Assembly: GCA_037957365.1 (NCBI GenBank)
Contig: JARHVA010003525.1
Coordinates: 122,501 to 186,500 of the forward strand
DNA: 64,000 nucleotides
Source of the DNA: Torreya grandis
Lineage: Eukaryota; Streptophyta; Pinopsida; Cupressales; Taxaceae
Reading direction: 5' to 3'
The notes under the pieces were generated by a model, which had not been told where the DNA came from, searched no databases, and was given only the letters and a program-made list of their open reading frames with translations. Shown here piece after piece: positions 34,324 to 45,635 of this stretch. Position numbers and translations under genes: made by a program. Each line of letters starts with the position of its first letter. The stretch's first letter is position 1.

Positions 34324-35436
34324 TGTTCCATTTTCTACTTGAAATATCAAATTATGGGATTTTTTAGTAAACCCTTTTTAATAATAAATTTGATTTTCTA
34401 AATAAACCTTGAATTCTAAAAATTAAGGATAAATCCCTTTTAACTTGAAATATTATAGAAATAATTAAAGTGGTTGAATTCCCATGAAGAGCAAAATTTT
34501 TATTGAAATTATATTTTCATTTAAAGTATAAAACATAATATATTGGTTGAAACCTTAGTGAAAATTATGCATGCAAAATTCAAAATTGTAACCCTAGATT
34601 TTATGCCTAGTTGGGATTTACAAAAACCAAACCTTAAGGGTAGAATATGTGCTTATACGACTAACTGTATAGATGAACTAGTTGGCTAGAAATGGCATCA
34701 AAGTTGGTTGATGATGACATCACAAGCTAAAAATGAATAAATGGGAGGTATGACTGATTGAAGATGATGATGGATGATTATAGAATGATGCCCTAGCTAC
34801 CAACAATGTCCAAAAGTCTAAAATGATAGGTCTAAAACCCTAGTACGACTGTAGCATCACTGTAACAATATTATTTAGGGATGATATCACTATAGTAAAT
34901 TTATTTAGGGATGAAAATGATGATGCCATCAATGGAGGTATGTATGGATGCTATTATAACTGGCACATTTGGTCGAAAACCCTAGCACAAACCTTGGAAG
35001 GAACTAGAAATATGATAAATCTACTTGATGATTCTTCCAATGCTTAATTCTAATGGTATCCTATTTTAAAATCACAATTGTAGTTCTTGTATGGAACCAC
35101 CTCACAAGGTTCGAGGGTTTTTGTCCTTACAAGTTGAAAGGTGAAGTAGATGCTAAAACTTGCAAAAGTGTAATTGATAATAGGCAAAATATGATTTCCA
35201 AATGACTCCCTAATGCCTTTCTATAAGTTTTCTTGAGACTTTTTCCAAAGAAAAGATCCAATAGTAACTTTCTAATTTGATGTTGACTTGCTTTATTTAA
35301 TAAGTCACATTTATTTTCTTATTTATAATAATAAATTAATTTAAGTTGTCACTTTTTAATAAAATGTAAGTCACTTGAAAACTTAAAAATATTAAATCTA
35401 TTATTTTTACTTTATTTTAAAAAATGGGTCATGGCA
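34324..35436 (-). repeat. 3' LTR of the non-autonomous element
   Basis: On the minus strand begins TGCCATGACCC and ends GGAACA; direct repeat of 38592-39744. Shared text includes 'AAATTAAGGATAAATCCCTTTTAACTT'-like stretches and 'ATGGAACCACCTCA'. Confidence 0.85.
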
Positions 35437-35894
35437 TTCTGCCCTTCCCAAAAATTGTTTGTCCCAAGCAATTGCAACATCCAGTGCTCAGACTTTACCC
35501 AAATTCCCATCTCTGTAATGCATGGATCCCCATTCATCCTTGGGCACTTGCAATTCCATGTTCTAAGTTCCTTGTGTGATGCAATATGTTCCTTTGACTG
35601 CATAATTTTGGTTGCCCTTGAAACCTTCTCCATACATCTATCTGGGATATCAACAATGTTATTAGCCAAGGATGAAGAAACAATAGAAAGATTTGACACA
35701 TATTTTATCAAGAATAATTTAAATGTATAGTTAAGTGCATTTTCTTCTTTTACTAAATCCATGACATCTTTATCAAATAAGTGCTCTAGCAATCCATTGA
35801 TAAATGTAAATTTCCCTGAATCTTGAATGCAATATATGCCTCTATCCAAAGGTGCTATGAGTTCTAACATTAAAGCATGAAATAGTTCTAACAT
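35412..35894 (-). CDS. 160-codon ORF inside the non-autonomous element, unknown
   Basis: The longest uninterrupted frame of this element. It starts at ATG 35894 and ends MTHFLK-stop, so its last codons run across the purine tract into the LTR. It reads FINGLLEHLFDKDVMDLVKE, NNIVDIPDRCMEKVSRATK, ELRTWNCKCPRMNGDPCI and WMLQLLGTNNFWEGQNAM. No retroviral motif, signal peptide or clear membrane segment. The first codons contain a perfect 24-bp duplication (ALMLELFH / ALMLEL). It could be the end of a longer decayed protein, a captured host gene piece, or chance. Not recognised. Confidence 0.4.
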   Translation of the reverse strand: MLELFHALMLELIAPLDRGIYCIQDSGKFTFINGLLEHLFDKDVMDLVKEENALNYTFKLFLIKYVSNLSIVSSSLANNIVDIPDRCMEKVSRATKIMQSKEHIASHKELRTWNCKCPRMNGDPCITEMGIWVKSEHWMLQLLGTNNFWEGQNAMTHFLK

Positions 35895-35907
35895 TAAAGC
35901 ATGAAAT
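35860..35907. repeat. perfect 24-bp tandem duplication
   Basis: AGTTCTAACATTAAAGCATG plus four bases occurs twice in a row (35860-35883 and 35884-35907) with no difference: a recent, frame-preserving event. Confidence 0.95.
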
Positions 35908-37086
35908 TACACAAACACTTTCATCATTGTACCTCCTAAAATATAGTGAAAATCAAAGTGTATATAAACTAGAAACAAGTTACAACAATCATAAATCACC
36001 TGGAATTTCACCCAAATCTAAAATATGGTAGTTGTCATGTTTGTCCCCTTAAGTTAAGACCTTCTAGTGATAAGACCTCCTTAAGATGTGCAAACTTGTA
36101 ACTTTTCATGATTAATAATAATAGCTCATAATCTAAATTTATTAAATCTGGCAATATGACACTGGCACAATAGCTACAAAATTGTATATCCACTTGTATG
36201 AGTATAACTAAAATAATTTGGTGGCTCTTAATGGTGATAACAAAAATATTAATTATGGAAATTTGGTTCATAAATACCCTAGGTATGTTTACTCTATCAC
36301 TTGATGGTAGTATCTCATCACCATGCATTCCCTTCATGTCTTGTTGGTGATCCTTTGCACAAATATCCAAGTTTGGAGTTACTTCACCATGTTTATGTTA
36401 TGTTACTCTAGTATTCATGTGAAAATCCCCTATATATCTTCTTGTGATGCTTATAACTTCCTCAATAGGAAGGATATATCTAACACAATTCCTCAAATAT
36501 TGATGGTACTCTTTACTCAAGGGCAATGTCAGAATTTCAAAAGCAAACACCATGTAAAGCTAATCCAAAGTAGAACAAATATAATCATGAGAAGATATCT
36601 CCTTAAACCCATGCCATAAAAGTCATTGTACACCTTGTGTCTACCACTAGTGCTGACAATTTTTTGTGCCTTCTTGATGTAAGGAATAGTGAAGCCATCT
36701 TGTAGTATCTCATCCTTCATGAATTCTCCTTCACACATCCAAGGGTGGTAAACTTGTATCTATCTTGATTCAAAAAACATGACACCATGATTAGTCATAA
36801 AATCTTGAACATCAAAATGATACCCATTCTGCTTACCATCATCTAGCATCAAGCATCCCATTATTATTTTCTCTATTAGGCTATAATCTATAACCTTGTC
36901 TTCATGTATAGAACTTGAATTCAAGGAGTGACCTATTAATCATGAGCATTGATCCTCCACAACTTCATTATAATACATAACATACTCTATATTATTCCTC
37001 ATGAACCTCTTTTTTATCTAAATGCATGGGATGGAAAATTTAGTAGAAATAGTAATATTGATCTCATTAAAGCCTTTATCCATCTT
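35908..37086 (-). other. internal region of the non-autonomous element, uncertain coding
   Basis: Minus-strand frames such as MDICAKDHQQDMKGMHGDEI (36370 to 36035) and FMKDEILQDGFTIPYIKKAQ (36738 to 36529) suggest a decayed protein. No motif is recognised and frames change often. Confidence 0.35.
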
Positions 37087-38203
37087 GTATCTCAAAAGAT
37101 CATATGGATCCCATATGTAAAAAACAATTTTGAACTTGAGTCAAAGAATATACATGCCCTATGCTACAAGTTATAGTCTTGACCCTATCACCATTTTTAG
37201 AATGTTTTTCATGATGACAATAATCTTGTAATGGCATAATATGAAGCAATAAATCTGAAATATGACCATCCTTTACATTCCATGGGTTGTAATCAAAGTG
37301 TTCACCTTCCTTTTATGAAATAATAAATTATTAAGATATCCTCAACACCTCCATCCTTATGACTCAAAATTTCCAAATTATGATCAACTTTATCCTCAAT
37401 TGCATGTTTATCAACATCACTATCTTGAAATTCAACCTTATAAACTTTTTAATTTGAAACATTCCTTTCATATTTTTAGTTATCATAAGAATGATCCAAA
37501 AGCTTATCTTCTTATTTCAATGACTTAGAGAAATATGCATCAAATCTACTATATTGAAGACTCAAAATTTTGACACTATTTTAAAAATCCTCTCCAAATT
37601 CTTGCAAATTTGATTTTTCTTCATGCTCCATTACAATTAGAGATTGTATCTCAAAACATTAGCCAGACCCCATATGTAAAAACAATTTTGAACTTGAATC
37701 AAAAAATCTACATGCCCTATGCTACAATTTGTATTCTTGACCCTATCACTATTTTTATAATGCTTTCCATGATGACAAGAATCTTGTAATGACATAATAT
37801 GAAGCAACAAATCTGAAATATGACCATCCTTTATATTTCTTGGGTTGTAATCAAAGTGTTCACCTTCCTTTTATGGAATTATAAATTGTTGAGATATCCT
37901 CAACACCTCCATCCTTGTGACTCAAAATTTCCAAATTATGATCAACTTTATCCTCAATTACATGTTATCAACATCGCTATCCTAAAATTCAACCTTATAA
38001 TTTTTTTGATTTGAAACATTCCTTTCATATTTTGAGTTGTCATAAGAATGATCCAAAAGCTTATCTTCTTATTTAAATTCGTTAGAGAAATATGTATTAA
38101 CTCTATTATATTGAAGACTCAAAAATTTGACATTAATTAGAAAAATCCTCTCCAAATTCTTGCAAATCTGATTTTTATTCATGCTCCATTACAATCGGAG
38201 ATT
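37087..38203. repeat. 559-bp tandem duplication
   Basis: 37087-37645 and 37646-38203 are adjacent copies, roughly 90-93% alike by eye. They share 'CATGCCCTATGCTACAA', 'GGGTTGTAATCAAAGTGTTC', 'CTCAACACCTCCATCCTT' and 'CATGCTCCATTACAAT'. It lies inside the non-autonomous LTR element. Minus-strand reading such as FDYNPWNVKDGHISDLLLHI appears in the copies, so it may once have been coding. Confidence 0.9.
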
Positions 38204-38573
38204 TTTTTCCTTTAATTTTTTGTAGTTGTTATTTTACTTGAGTGGATATGAACTTAGATTCCTTATATCTTATTATCCATCCATCACACCTTTTATAGGT
38301 CCTCATTACATCCTTTGTGCCTGTCTATAATGTGGTTAGTTTTTGTTCAACCACATTCTTTGGTTCCTTTTAAGATAAGATCTCCTTATCTTTGACTTGC
38401 ATGTTGAATTATTTTGTCTCCTCTATAGGTTTTTTATGCTTAAATTTTGACCTTTCCATATTCTCTATTTATATCCATGCCTTTAGATCCTTCTGATATT
38501 CTTTCATAGCTTTCAACATCTCTAACATGGATTCTTACACTACCCTCATGATTCAAAAGCTAGAAACATCACA

Positions 38574-38585
38574 ACTCTGATACCA
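38574..38585 (-). other. primer-binding site, initiator Met tRNA type
   Basis: On the minus strand TGGTATCAGAG, 6 bases after the LTR end. This is the standard plant retrotransposon primer-binding site complementary to the 3' end of initiator methionine tRNA, and it fixes the element's orientation. Confidence 0.85.
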
Positions 38586-38591
38586 TTGTAA

Positions 38592-39744
38592 TGTTTTATT
38601 TTGGTTGAAATAACAAATTATGGTATTTTTCAACAAATACTTTTTAATAATTAATATGATATTTTAAATAAACCATGAACTCTAAAAATTAAGGATAAAT
38701 CCCTTTTAACTTAGAATTTTATAGAAATGATTAAAGTGGTTGAATGTCCATGGAGAGCAGATTTTTTATTGAAATCAAATTACAATGCAAAGTAAAAATT
38801 AAAAAATATTGGCTAAAACCGTATCAAAAATTATGCAATCAAAATTTATAATTGTAACCCTAGATTTTTATGCCCACTTGGCATTTACAAATAACAAACC
38901 CTAAGGGTAGAACCTGTGCTTGTACGACTAATCGTATAGATGAATTGGTTGGCTAGAAATGGCATCTAAGCTAGCTAATGATGATGTAACAAGATAAAAA
39001 TGACTAAATAGGAGTTATGAATAGCTATATATGGTGTATGACTGGTTTAATATCGATGCCCTTATTGCCAACAATGTCTAAAAGTCTAAAAGGATAGGTT
39101 TAAAACCCTAGTACGGCTGTAGCATCACTATAACAATCTTATTTAGGGATGATATCAATGTAACAAATTTATTTTAGAATGAAAATGATGACATCGATAA
39201 TTGAAGGATGTGTGACTACTATCCAAGCTGGTACAACTAGGTAGAAACCCTAGCACAAACCTTAGAAGGAACTGGAAACATGATAGATATGTCTGATGAT
39301 TCTCTCAATATTGAATTCTGATGGTAGCCTAATTTGAAAGCATAATTTTAGTTCGTAAATGGAACCACCTCATAATATTGAAGGGTTTTTTTCCTCAATT
39401 CTCCTTATTTATCAAAGGGTTTTTATCCTTGGAGGTTGAAAGCTGAAGTAGATGCTCAAACTTGCAAATGTGTAATTGATAATAGGTAAAAAAATGATTT
39501 CCAGATGACCCCCAATGCCTTTTTATAAGTTTATTTGACACTTTTTCCAACGAAAATCCCCAAAACTAATTTATATATTATAATTTAATGTTGACTTGAT
39601 TTATTTGGAAAGGCACATTTATTTTTCTATTTATAATAATAAACTAATATTAAATTGTCACTTTAAAAAAAAAAGTAAGTCACTTGACAATGTAAAAATA
39701 TTAACTTTATTATTTTTACTCTATTTTAAAAATGGGTCATGGAA
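38592..39744 (-). repeat. 5' LTR of the non-autonomous element
   Basis: Direct repeat of 34324-35436. A TATA-like box (minus strand ACTTATAAAAAGGC) lies near 39530-39540. The first bases on the minus strand read TTCC where the other LTR has TGCC. Confidence 0.8.
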
Positions 39745-39914
39745 ATTGATTTGAGAATGATCTTAGGCATGAGAATACATCTCTCCAAGAATGAATACAG
39801 AGAAGGCCTAGTAAGAGCACCCAAGTTTTAGTGGTAGGTATACATAAGGTTGTGGATAATACAACAACATGGCATAGTTAATGTCTTGGATAAATTTTGT
39901 GAAGCACATTATAA
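39745..39914. repeat. 170-bp flank duplication, right copy
   Basis: Ungapped repeat of 34154-34323, about 10% different by eye. Shared text includes GATCTTAGGCATGAGAATAC and GAAGCACATTATAA. It starts exactly at the LTR end. Confidence 0.9.
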
Positions 39915-40850
39915 AGGTTTTGAGATAAATATTTCTTTTAAATTCAAGTTTTTTAAAAATATATTACATAGTAAAACTTGTTATTTATTTAAAATAAGGT
40001 AGGTGATTTATCAATTGTCTTCCTTTGATTGTGTGATTCTCATGATGAGTTGTGAATTTCTGAACTAATGACATATTAAGGAAGGGTGACACTTGAGATA
40101 TAATTGGATGAGTCATAGGGAAAATATATTTCCAAGAGAAGGTAAACACCAAATATTTGTAAAATAAGCAAAGGTATTTGAGGAATATTTAAAGATATGG
40201 ATCTGATGATGGAGAATTATGAGATCAAGATGAATTCAATAGAACTTAAACATGTGTTTGTTAATATTGAGATGTCATGGCCCCTTGAGATATTGAAGTT
40301 ATGATCCATTAGATTTAGTTACACATAAACTTAATATATTGTGTGGAAATTCATATTAAAGTGATACTATAATCCTTATTAAGAATGATGAGTATGCTAC
40401 CAAGTATACCTTAAATGGTGTAAGATCTTGTATAATATGGAAATAGATGAAGATTGAAATGATTGTGTGCACAAACTCCATGATTAATTATGTTATAGAA
40501 TATGTAATGGGGGAAAATATAGTTTATGGTAATATAGTTTACATGTTTCTACGCATAGAGTGCATGACTATTCACACTAAGGAATGTGTATGCATATCAC
40601 TTTTTAGGTCTTGCCCTAACCAATATGCCTACTTGTTATATGGGACCCCTTTTTGGGAGCAAGATAAATTTTCTCTTTACCTGACATATATCATTTTAAT
40701 TTTTTAACCCCTTTAGGTTCTAACTTGTGACAAAGCTTGCGAGTACATCGGGCATTGTTATTCTACCCATCCCCTTGGAGGTATGTATTGGCATGATTGT
40801 TGGGATGGTATGTTTGGACTAGATGATTTTTATATGATAACATAGTTACT
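39915..40850. other. no supported gene
   Basis: AT-rich; an 86-codon frame at 40447-40707 has no recognisable motif. Presumably host sequence following the shared segment. Confidence 0.35.
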
Positions 40851-40854
40851 AGGC

Positions 40855-41300
40855 CAAGATTTACTTTTGACATAATTAAAGAGCTCATGAAAAGTCAGAA
40901 ATTGACTAGAAATTTTCTCATAGAGCTTTATGATAGTTGTAATAAAGAGCTTTGTGATTCTAATATCATTTAACCTCTAGAAAAAGTGTTTGGGTATGGT
41001 ATGAAATGCCTTTATATAGTCCAAAAAGTAAGAGAATTTTGAAGGCTACCCTCAACCTTCCTTAATGATATCTCAAAGAGTAAAATGTGATCAATAGTTT
41101 GGAACTCATTCTTGAAGCTTGCTTGCCCTCTTGCTCTATAATTTCCTCAATCTATCTTCTTAGAAACCTACTTTTTAAACATTATGGCATAAATCTTGCC
41201 AAATGTGTCCCCAATCATGATTGCTATGTAGCTTTTTGGGACTAGGATATCTCATGATTTTTGAATGGGGTGAAGAATGTGTTACAACCTAGGGAGATTA
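40855..41300 (-). pseudogene. LINE reverse transcriptase fragment
   Basis: The minus strand reads, with frame changes, IAIMIGDTFGKIYAIMF, RARGQASFKNEFQTIDHILL (the 'GQAGFR....T.DHIF.LR' block of plant LINE RT), FGLYKGISYHTQTLF (FRKAFDTVPR block) and IKLYEKI. The YADD part is missing, so the fragment is 5'-side RT only. Upstream minus-strand sequence to ~41700 may be the same LINE. Confidence 0.65.
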
Positions 41301-42639
41301 AAAGATGAGTATACATTCTAAAGAAATAAATATTCAATGGGGAAAAGGTGATTTAATGCCATATTTGAGAAAAAATAGATGAAACCCTTCACAATCAACC
41401 ACTTTTCATCTACCTAACTCCAAGCAGATCTCTTTATGTTTTCTTGGGAATAATAAATGATAATAATTTAGAGGGGAGGTGACCAAACAAAAAGCTTATT
41501 TTGATTGTCATTAAGAGTATTGGCATGGGAGACCCAAGTTGTCAGTATCACAAGTGGGCTTTCCTCAAAATTAGAGCATGGCAAAAGGCCATAAGGTAAT
41601 TTTAAAAGGCATCAGTGAACTTGTATTGATCGAAAGCAAGAAACTACATTTATTGTGTCAAAGTGGACAATGATTCTCTTTACAAGTGGGGGATATGGAG
41701 GTAGGATTATTGTCTAGGAAAAAATAGAATCTTGTGCATGTATTTACTTTCCTTGACATACCAATGATTCATTGGATAAGTCCCCTTGGGGCAGATTGAT
41801 TTTGAATAGTTGGATATGTGTGGAAAGGATTCAAGGGAATCCTTTTGTAGGAAATCGGATAAGAAGTGAAATTTGTTTGTGGGTGTAGTTGTAGAGAGGG
41901 AATGGTACCTTGATATCAATTGAGAGAGATGAGCAACATAATAATTTGCATACCAAACATCAAAATATATCTTATTATGTTGAGTGATGTGGGACCTCAA
42001 AAGGGGAAAAGAAGAGGTTGGAGAAGAATAGTGAGATAAAAGGTTAAAACAAAATTATTGACAAGAGGGATTTGATGTATGAAATTCTAAAATTATGGGG
42101 GAAAAATAATTTCTATAAATCACATAATCAACCATGCTTTCACTCCCATTATGAAAAAATCAAGCTTCCTTGCTAGAATTTAGAAAACATGGGAATGCAT
42201 AAATAATAAGAACATGCCCCTCACATAACTAGGAAAATCACTTCCCATAAGCCATGACAAAATTCATAATGTCAAATGAGCTTCTTTAACCCATGGTTAA
42301 TTATAAATTGCTCAAGCATCAGTCAAATCATGAATAGGTGCCTAGTGGATCCTGGTATAACCATTAAATTTTCCCATAAGAATGACATTTCCCAAGGAGT
42401 ACATAGATATTTGAGTAAAGGGAAAGATATGTGTCAATGTCAACACAAAGAACAAAAGCTGGAGATGGTGGAAGGAAGTAACACATGAAGCAACACATTG
42501 CAATGAAGGCATTACTATGAGGAAGTAGGTCCCTTTTGACCAAAAACCACATGTATGTAGAGTGTTGTTTAGAAGCAATAAATGAAACCTTAGACTATAA
42601 GGTAATCATGTATGAGGCACACAACACCATCAGAACCAT
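41301..42639. other. unassigned, probably decayed transposon
   Basis: Short frames on both strands (41707-42000, 42276-42488, 42342-42578) with no convincing motif. Position suggests LINE sequence on the left and Gypsy sequence on the right. Confidence 0.3.
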
Positions 42640-43560
42640 GAACATTGTCTAATCCATGTGTTGCATGCCTTAAAGTCTAAACATAAACCATGTTATTAAA
42701 TGTCTTTGAGTGATATGTGACTAGATGTCCATGTTGTATGAGTATTGCCTTGAGTGCATAGTTAGATACATTGGTTTGGATCTCAAAGGGGTGGACAATG
42801 TTTAGCATTGCCATAATAGGGGCTATGTATAGGTGTTATTTGATATCATTAAAGGCATGTTATTGTGTAGGTGTCTAGTGGAATTTTTCTTTGGCTTGCA
42901 TGATCTGACTAAGAGGCTATGATATGCAAGAAATGAAGGACAATCTTGTGGCAGAGATTTTTAAGTCCAAGAAAACTCCTTAACTAGGTGAGATTGCATG
43001 AATATGGTCAATCTTGGATTACCTTAATTTTCTTTGGATCTACATGGAATATTATATGGTTAATAATGTAGCCCAAATACTTAATTTACATGGTTCAAAA
43101 GTACACTTGGCAAAGTTGGATTACAATTTGTGTTTGTGCAATGTGTCTAAGACATGAAAGATGTGCTTTACATTCTCTTCCAAAGTCTTGATAAATATGA
43201 GGATGTCATATGAGTAGACAATGACAAAAGAGTTAGTGAGGGGATTAATTAAATTATCCATCAGGGGCATGAATGTTGTTAGTACATTGGTCAAATTGAA
43301 ATACATAACCAACCACTCACACAATTCTTACCTTGTTTTGAATGTTGTCTTTTAAACATCTTCAAGATGGAATAGTACTTGATGGTGATCCAACTTGAAG
43401 TGAATCTTGGTGAATTAGTATACATCTTAGAGCTAATCTAAGAGGTCATTAATGTGTGGTAGTAGATACCAAGTCTTCATCATTATCTTGTTAATTACAT
43501 GATAGTTAATGCACAAGTTCCATGCACTTGGTAAGATTACTATTGGGTTTCCTAAAGAGA
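42640..43560 (-). pseudogene. Gypsy RT-RNase H fragment
   Basis: Reads, from high to low coordinates, FHLEDV, then CEWLVMYFNLTNVLTTFM (F.W.VMPFGL.NAP.TFM), SFVIVYSYDILIF (VYLDDILIF with Asp changed to Tyr), KHIFHVLDTLHKHKL, FAKCTFE and, for RNase H, PFEIQTNVSNYALKAILIQH with YHSKTFNN. The pattern resembles chromovirus-type Gypsy elements more than Tat. No LTRs were located. 43561-44212 may hold upstream polyprotein sequence, but I cannot confirm it. Confidence 0.8.
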
Positions 43561-44212
43561 AGAGATTAGCCTATTTTTGCCTTGATCAAGAATATCTTGG
43601 ATTTGGTGCTAAACTTAATCGTTCTCCAAAATGGATAGACGATACAATGGATTGTTTAGAAGAGCAGATCTAGGAACTAAATTGATTTGATGTTTTACCA
43701 TGTAATGTGTTGGAAGACCCTTTGGCTCTTAAACTATGTCCTCACATTACTTAATTAATTTGTCAAGTTGTTGATGATATAATGATTACATGACATGACA
43801 TGCTAACAATGTTCACTTACTTGGTTATGCATGTGCTTTTAGACAAACCATGAGTGGTACAAACTTGTGCTTATGTGAGATGAGTTTGTGACATTGTTTG
43901 GTAGAGACCAAAGTGAGTTTGGTTTTTGGAGGTGACTCCAAAATCTTGAATATGAGGTCATTGACATTGATGGTCCATTATCGTGTTGTAGCTCTATATG
44001 TACCATCTTGATCAAACACATACAACCTCCTAAGTATAATGTCACAGATTTATAGTGGTGCAACATTAAAAATGATTTTGTCCTACATAGGCTTGAATTT
44101 ATAATTGAAAGTGCATTGTTATCAAACCTAAATGTCTTTACCTAGTTGGAGTTGTCCTAGAGATTATGGTCTAGGTTGTGCTTATTAGATAAAAATACAG
44201 ACTGTGTGCAAG

Positions 44213-44953
44213 AAATCAAATTTCAAAATTAATAAGCAAAAATACAATAAACAAGTGATCACCACAATGTAAGGATAGGTGGAAAACCTTGTAATGTGAA
44301 AGGAAAAACCATGGGGAAATGGTAGCTTAGATTCTGACAAAGCTTCCTTCCTCAATAGCTTAGTCTTCTTACTCCTAGATTACATATAAAGCTTATGATA
44401 AGAATGGCTTATGCTAATTATTCAATCTTAGAAATATAAAGGACTGAATCCTTAATTATATAATTACATAAGAGGAAGGGTGAAGAGAGAAATAGTAGAA
44501 AGAGAGACCAAAAAATAGCTCCACACTTAGAGAGGGACATAAAACTATGAATAGTTAACCACTATTAACGAATAGTCGTGAACAATGAAAGTTGTCTCTC
44601 TCAAATCTACCAAAAAGGTAATCAATCACCTTTTGGCAAAGATTTCCTCCATGTGAAAAATTTGTATTTTTATCCCACAAAAGATAAAATCTCATCAAAC
44701 AACCTTTTAACAAAACTCACCTACCATGTGCCTCCAAGTCAAAAAGTAGAATCACCTTTTGGCTTACCTCCATGTCCATTCAAGAAATGTGTCCCACATT
44801 TAAATCACCTTTATATGACTTAAGCCTATCCATCTCTATCAACTTTTCTCCATGTGCATCTAAGGATGAAATGTGCCCCATTCTACCTATGCACATAAAT
44901 AGTGAAATATGCCACATCACATGTGACATGGATATTGGCTTCATATCCTAACA
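44213..44953 (-). repeat. 3' LTR of the host Copia element
   Basis: On the minus strand starts TGTTAGGATATGAAGCC at 44953, right after CTCAAGTGGGATAA (purine tract), 73 bp downstream of the Copia stop codon at 45026. The lower boundary at TGTGTGCAAG (44213) is inferred from the TG...CA rule; the matching 5' LTR is outside the window. Confidence 0.6.
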
Positions 44954-45025
44954 TTATCCCACTTGAGGTAAATATACACATATGTATTATTCCATCCAAC
45001 TTCCAATTTAACAATGCTACCCTCA

Positions 45026-45635
45026 TCACATTTTAAACAAGCCCAAATAAGTTTTGCACCATTCAAATTTCTCTATCTTGATTGGCTTTGTCAACATATC
45101 TATAGCATTTTGTTCAGTGTCAATTTTATTCAACAAGATCTTGCGTTCCTCCACCACACTCCTAATGAAGTGGTACTTGATGTAAATATGTTTTGTGTAA
45201 TCATGAAATGATACATTCTTCACCAATTGAATTGCATTTTGACTATCATAATGTAAAGCAATCTTTCCTTGCATTTCTATGAAATCACCCAATAACTGAT
45301 CTAACCATATTGCCTCCTTACAAGCTTCTATTGCAGCTACATATTTAGCCTCATTAGTTGATAAAGCCACCACTAGATACAACTTAGATGCTTAACTAAC
45401 TGCTCCACCTGCAAGAGTGAAAGTATATATTTTAGTGGACTGTCATCCATTTTTATCACCACAAAAATTTGAATCTATATAGCTTGTGATCTATTTTTTC
45501 CATAGAAAATAATAGCATCTAAAGTGCCTCTCAGATATCTAAAAATCCACTTCACTGTAGACCAATTATCCTTTCTAGGATTTACCATGAACCGGATCAA
45601 AACTCCCACTACTTGGGAAATATTTGGTCTAGTTC
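45026..45635 (-). pseudogene. Copia polyprotein, RNase H part
   Basis: Begins at the Gypsy insertion point with RTRPNISQVVGVLIRFMVNP and continues WSTVKWIFRYLRGTLDA, STKIYTFTLAGGAVS, then an open frame of 118 codons: VALSTNEAKYVAAIEACKEA, DSQNAIQLVKN, KHIYIKYHFIRSVV, NAIDMLTKPI and KFEWCKTYLGLFKM-stop. This is the RNase H of a Ty1/Copia element and its natural C-terminus. It continues the reading that stops at 56848, so the two pieces belong to one element split by the Gypsy at 45636-56847. Confidence 0.9.

Larger units (their letters stand above)
34324..39744 (-). mobile_element. non-autonomous LTR element without pol
   Basis: LTRs 34324-35436 and 38592-39744 (about 1.1 kb each). Orientation is minus: the complement of TGGTATCAGAG, the initiator-Met tRNA primer-binding site, lies at 38574-38585 next to the right LTR, and a purine tract (minus strand TTTTTGGGAAGGGCAGAA) abuts the left LTR. 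The 3.1-kb interior shows no protease, RT or integrase motif. It contains a 160-codon ORF of unknown identity and a 559-bp tandem duplication. This fits a large retrotransposon derivative mobilised in trans (inference). No short target duplication; 170-bp direct repeats flank it. Confidence 0.8.

Noticed and set aside
40447..40707. 86-codon ORF as a host gene
   Set aside because: No domain, no exon-like composition, and no supporting neighbour.
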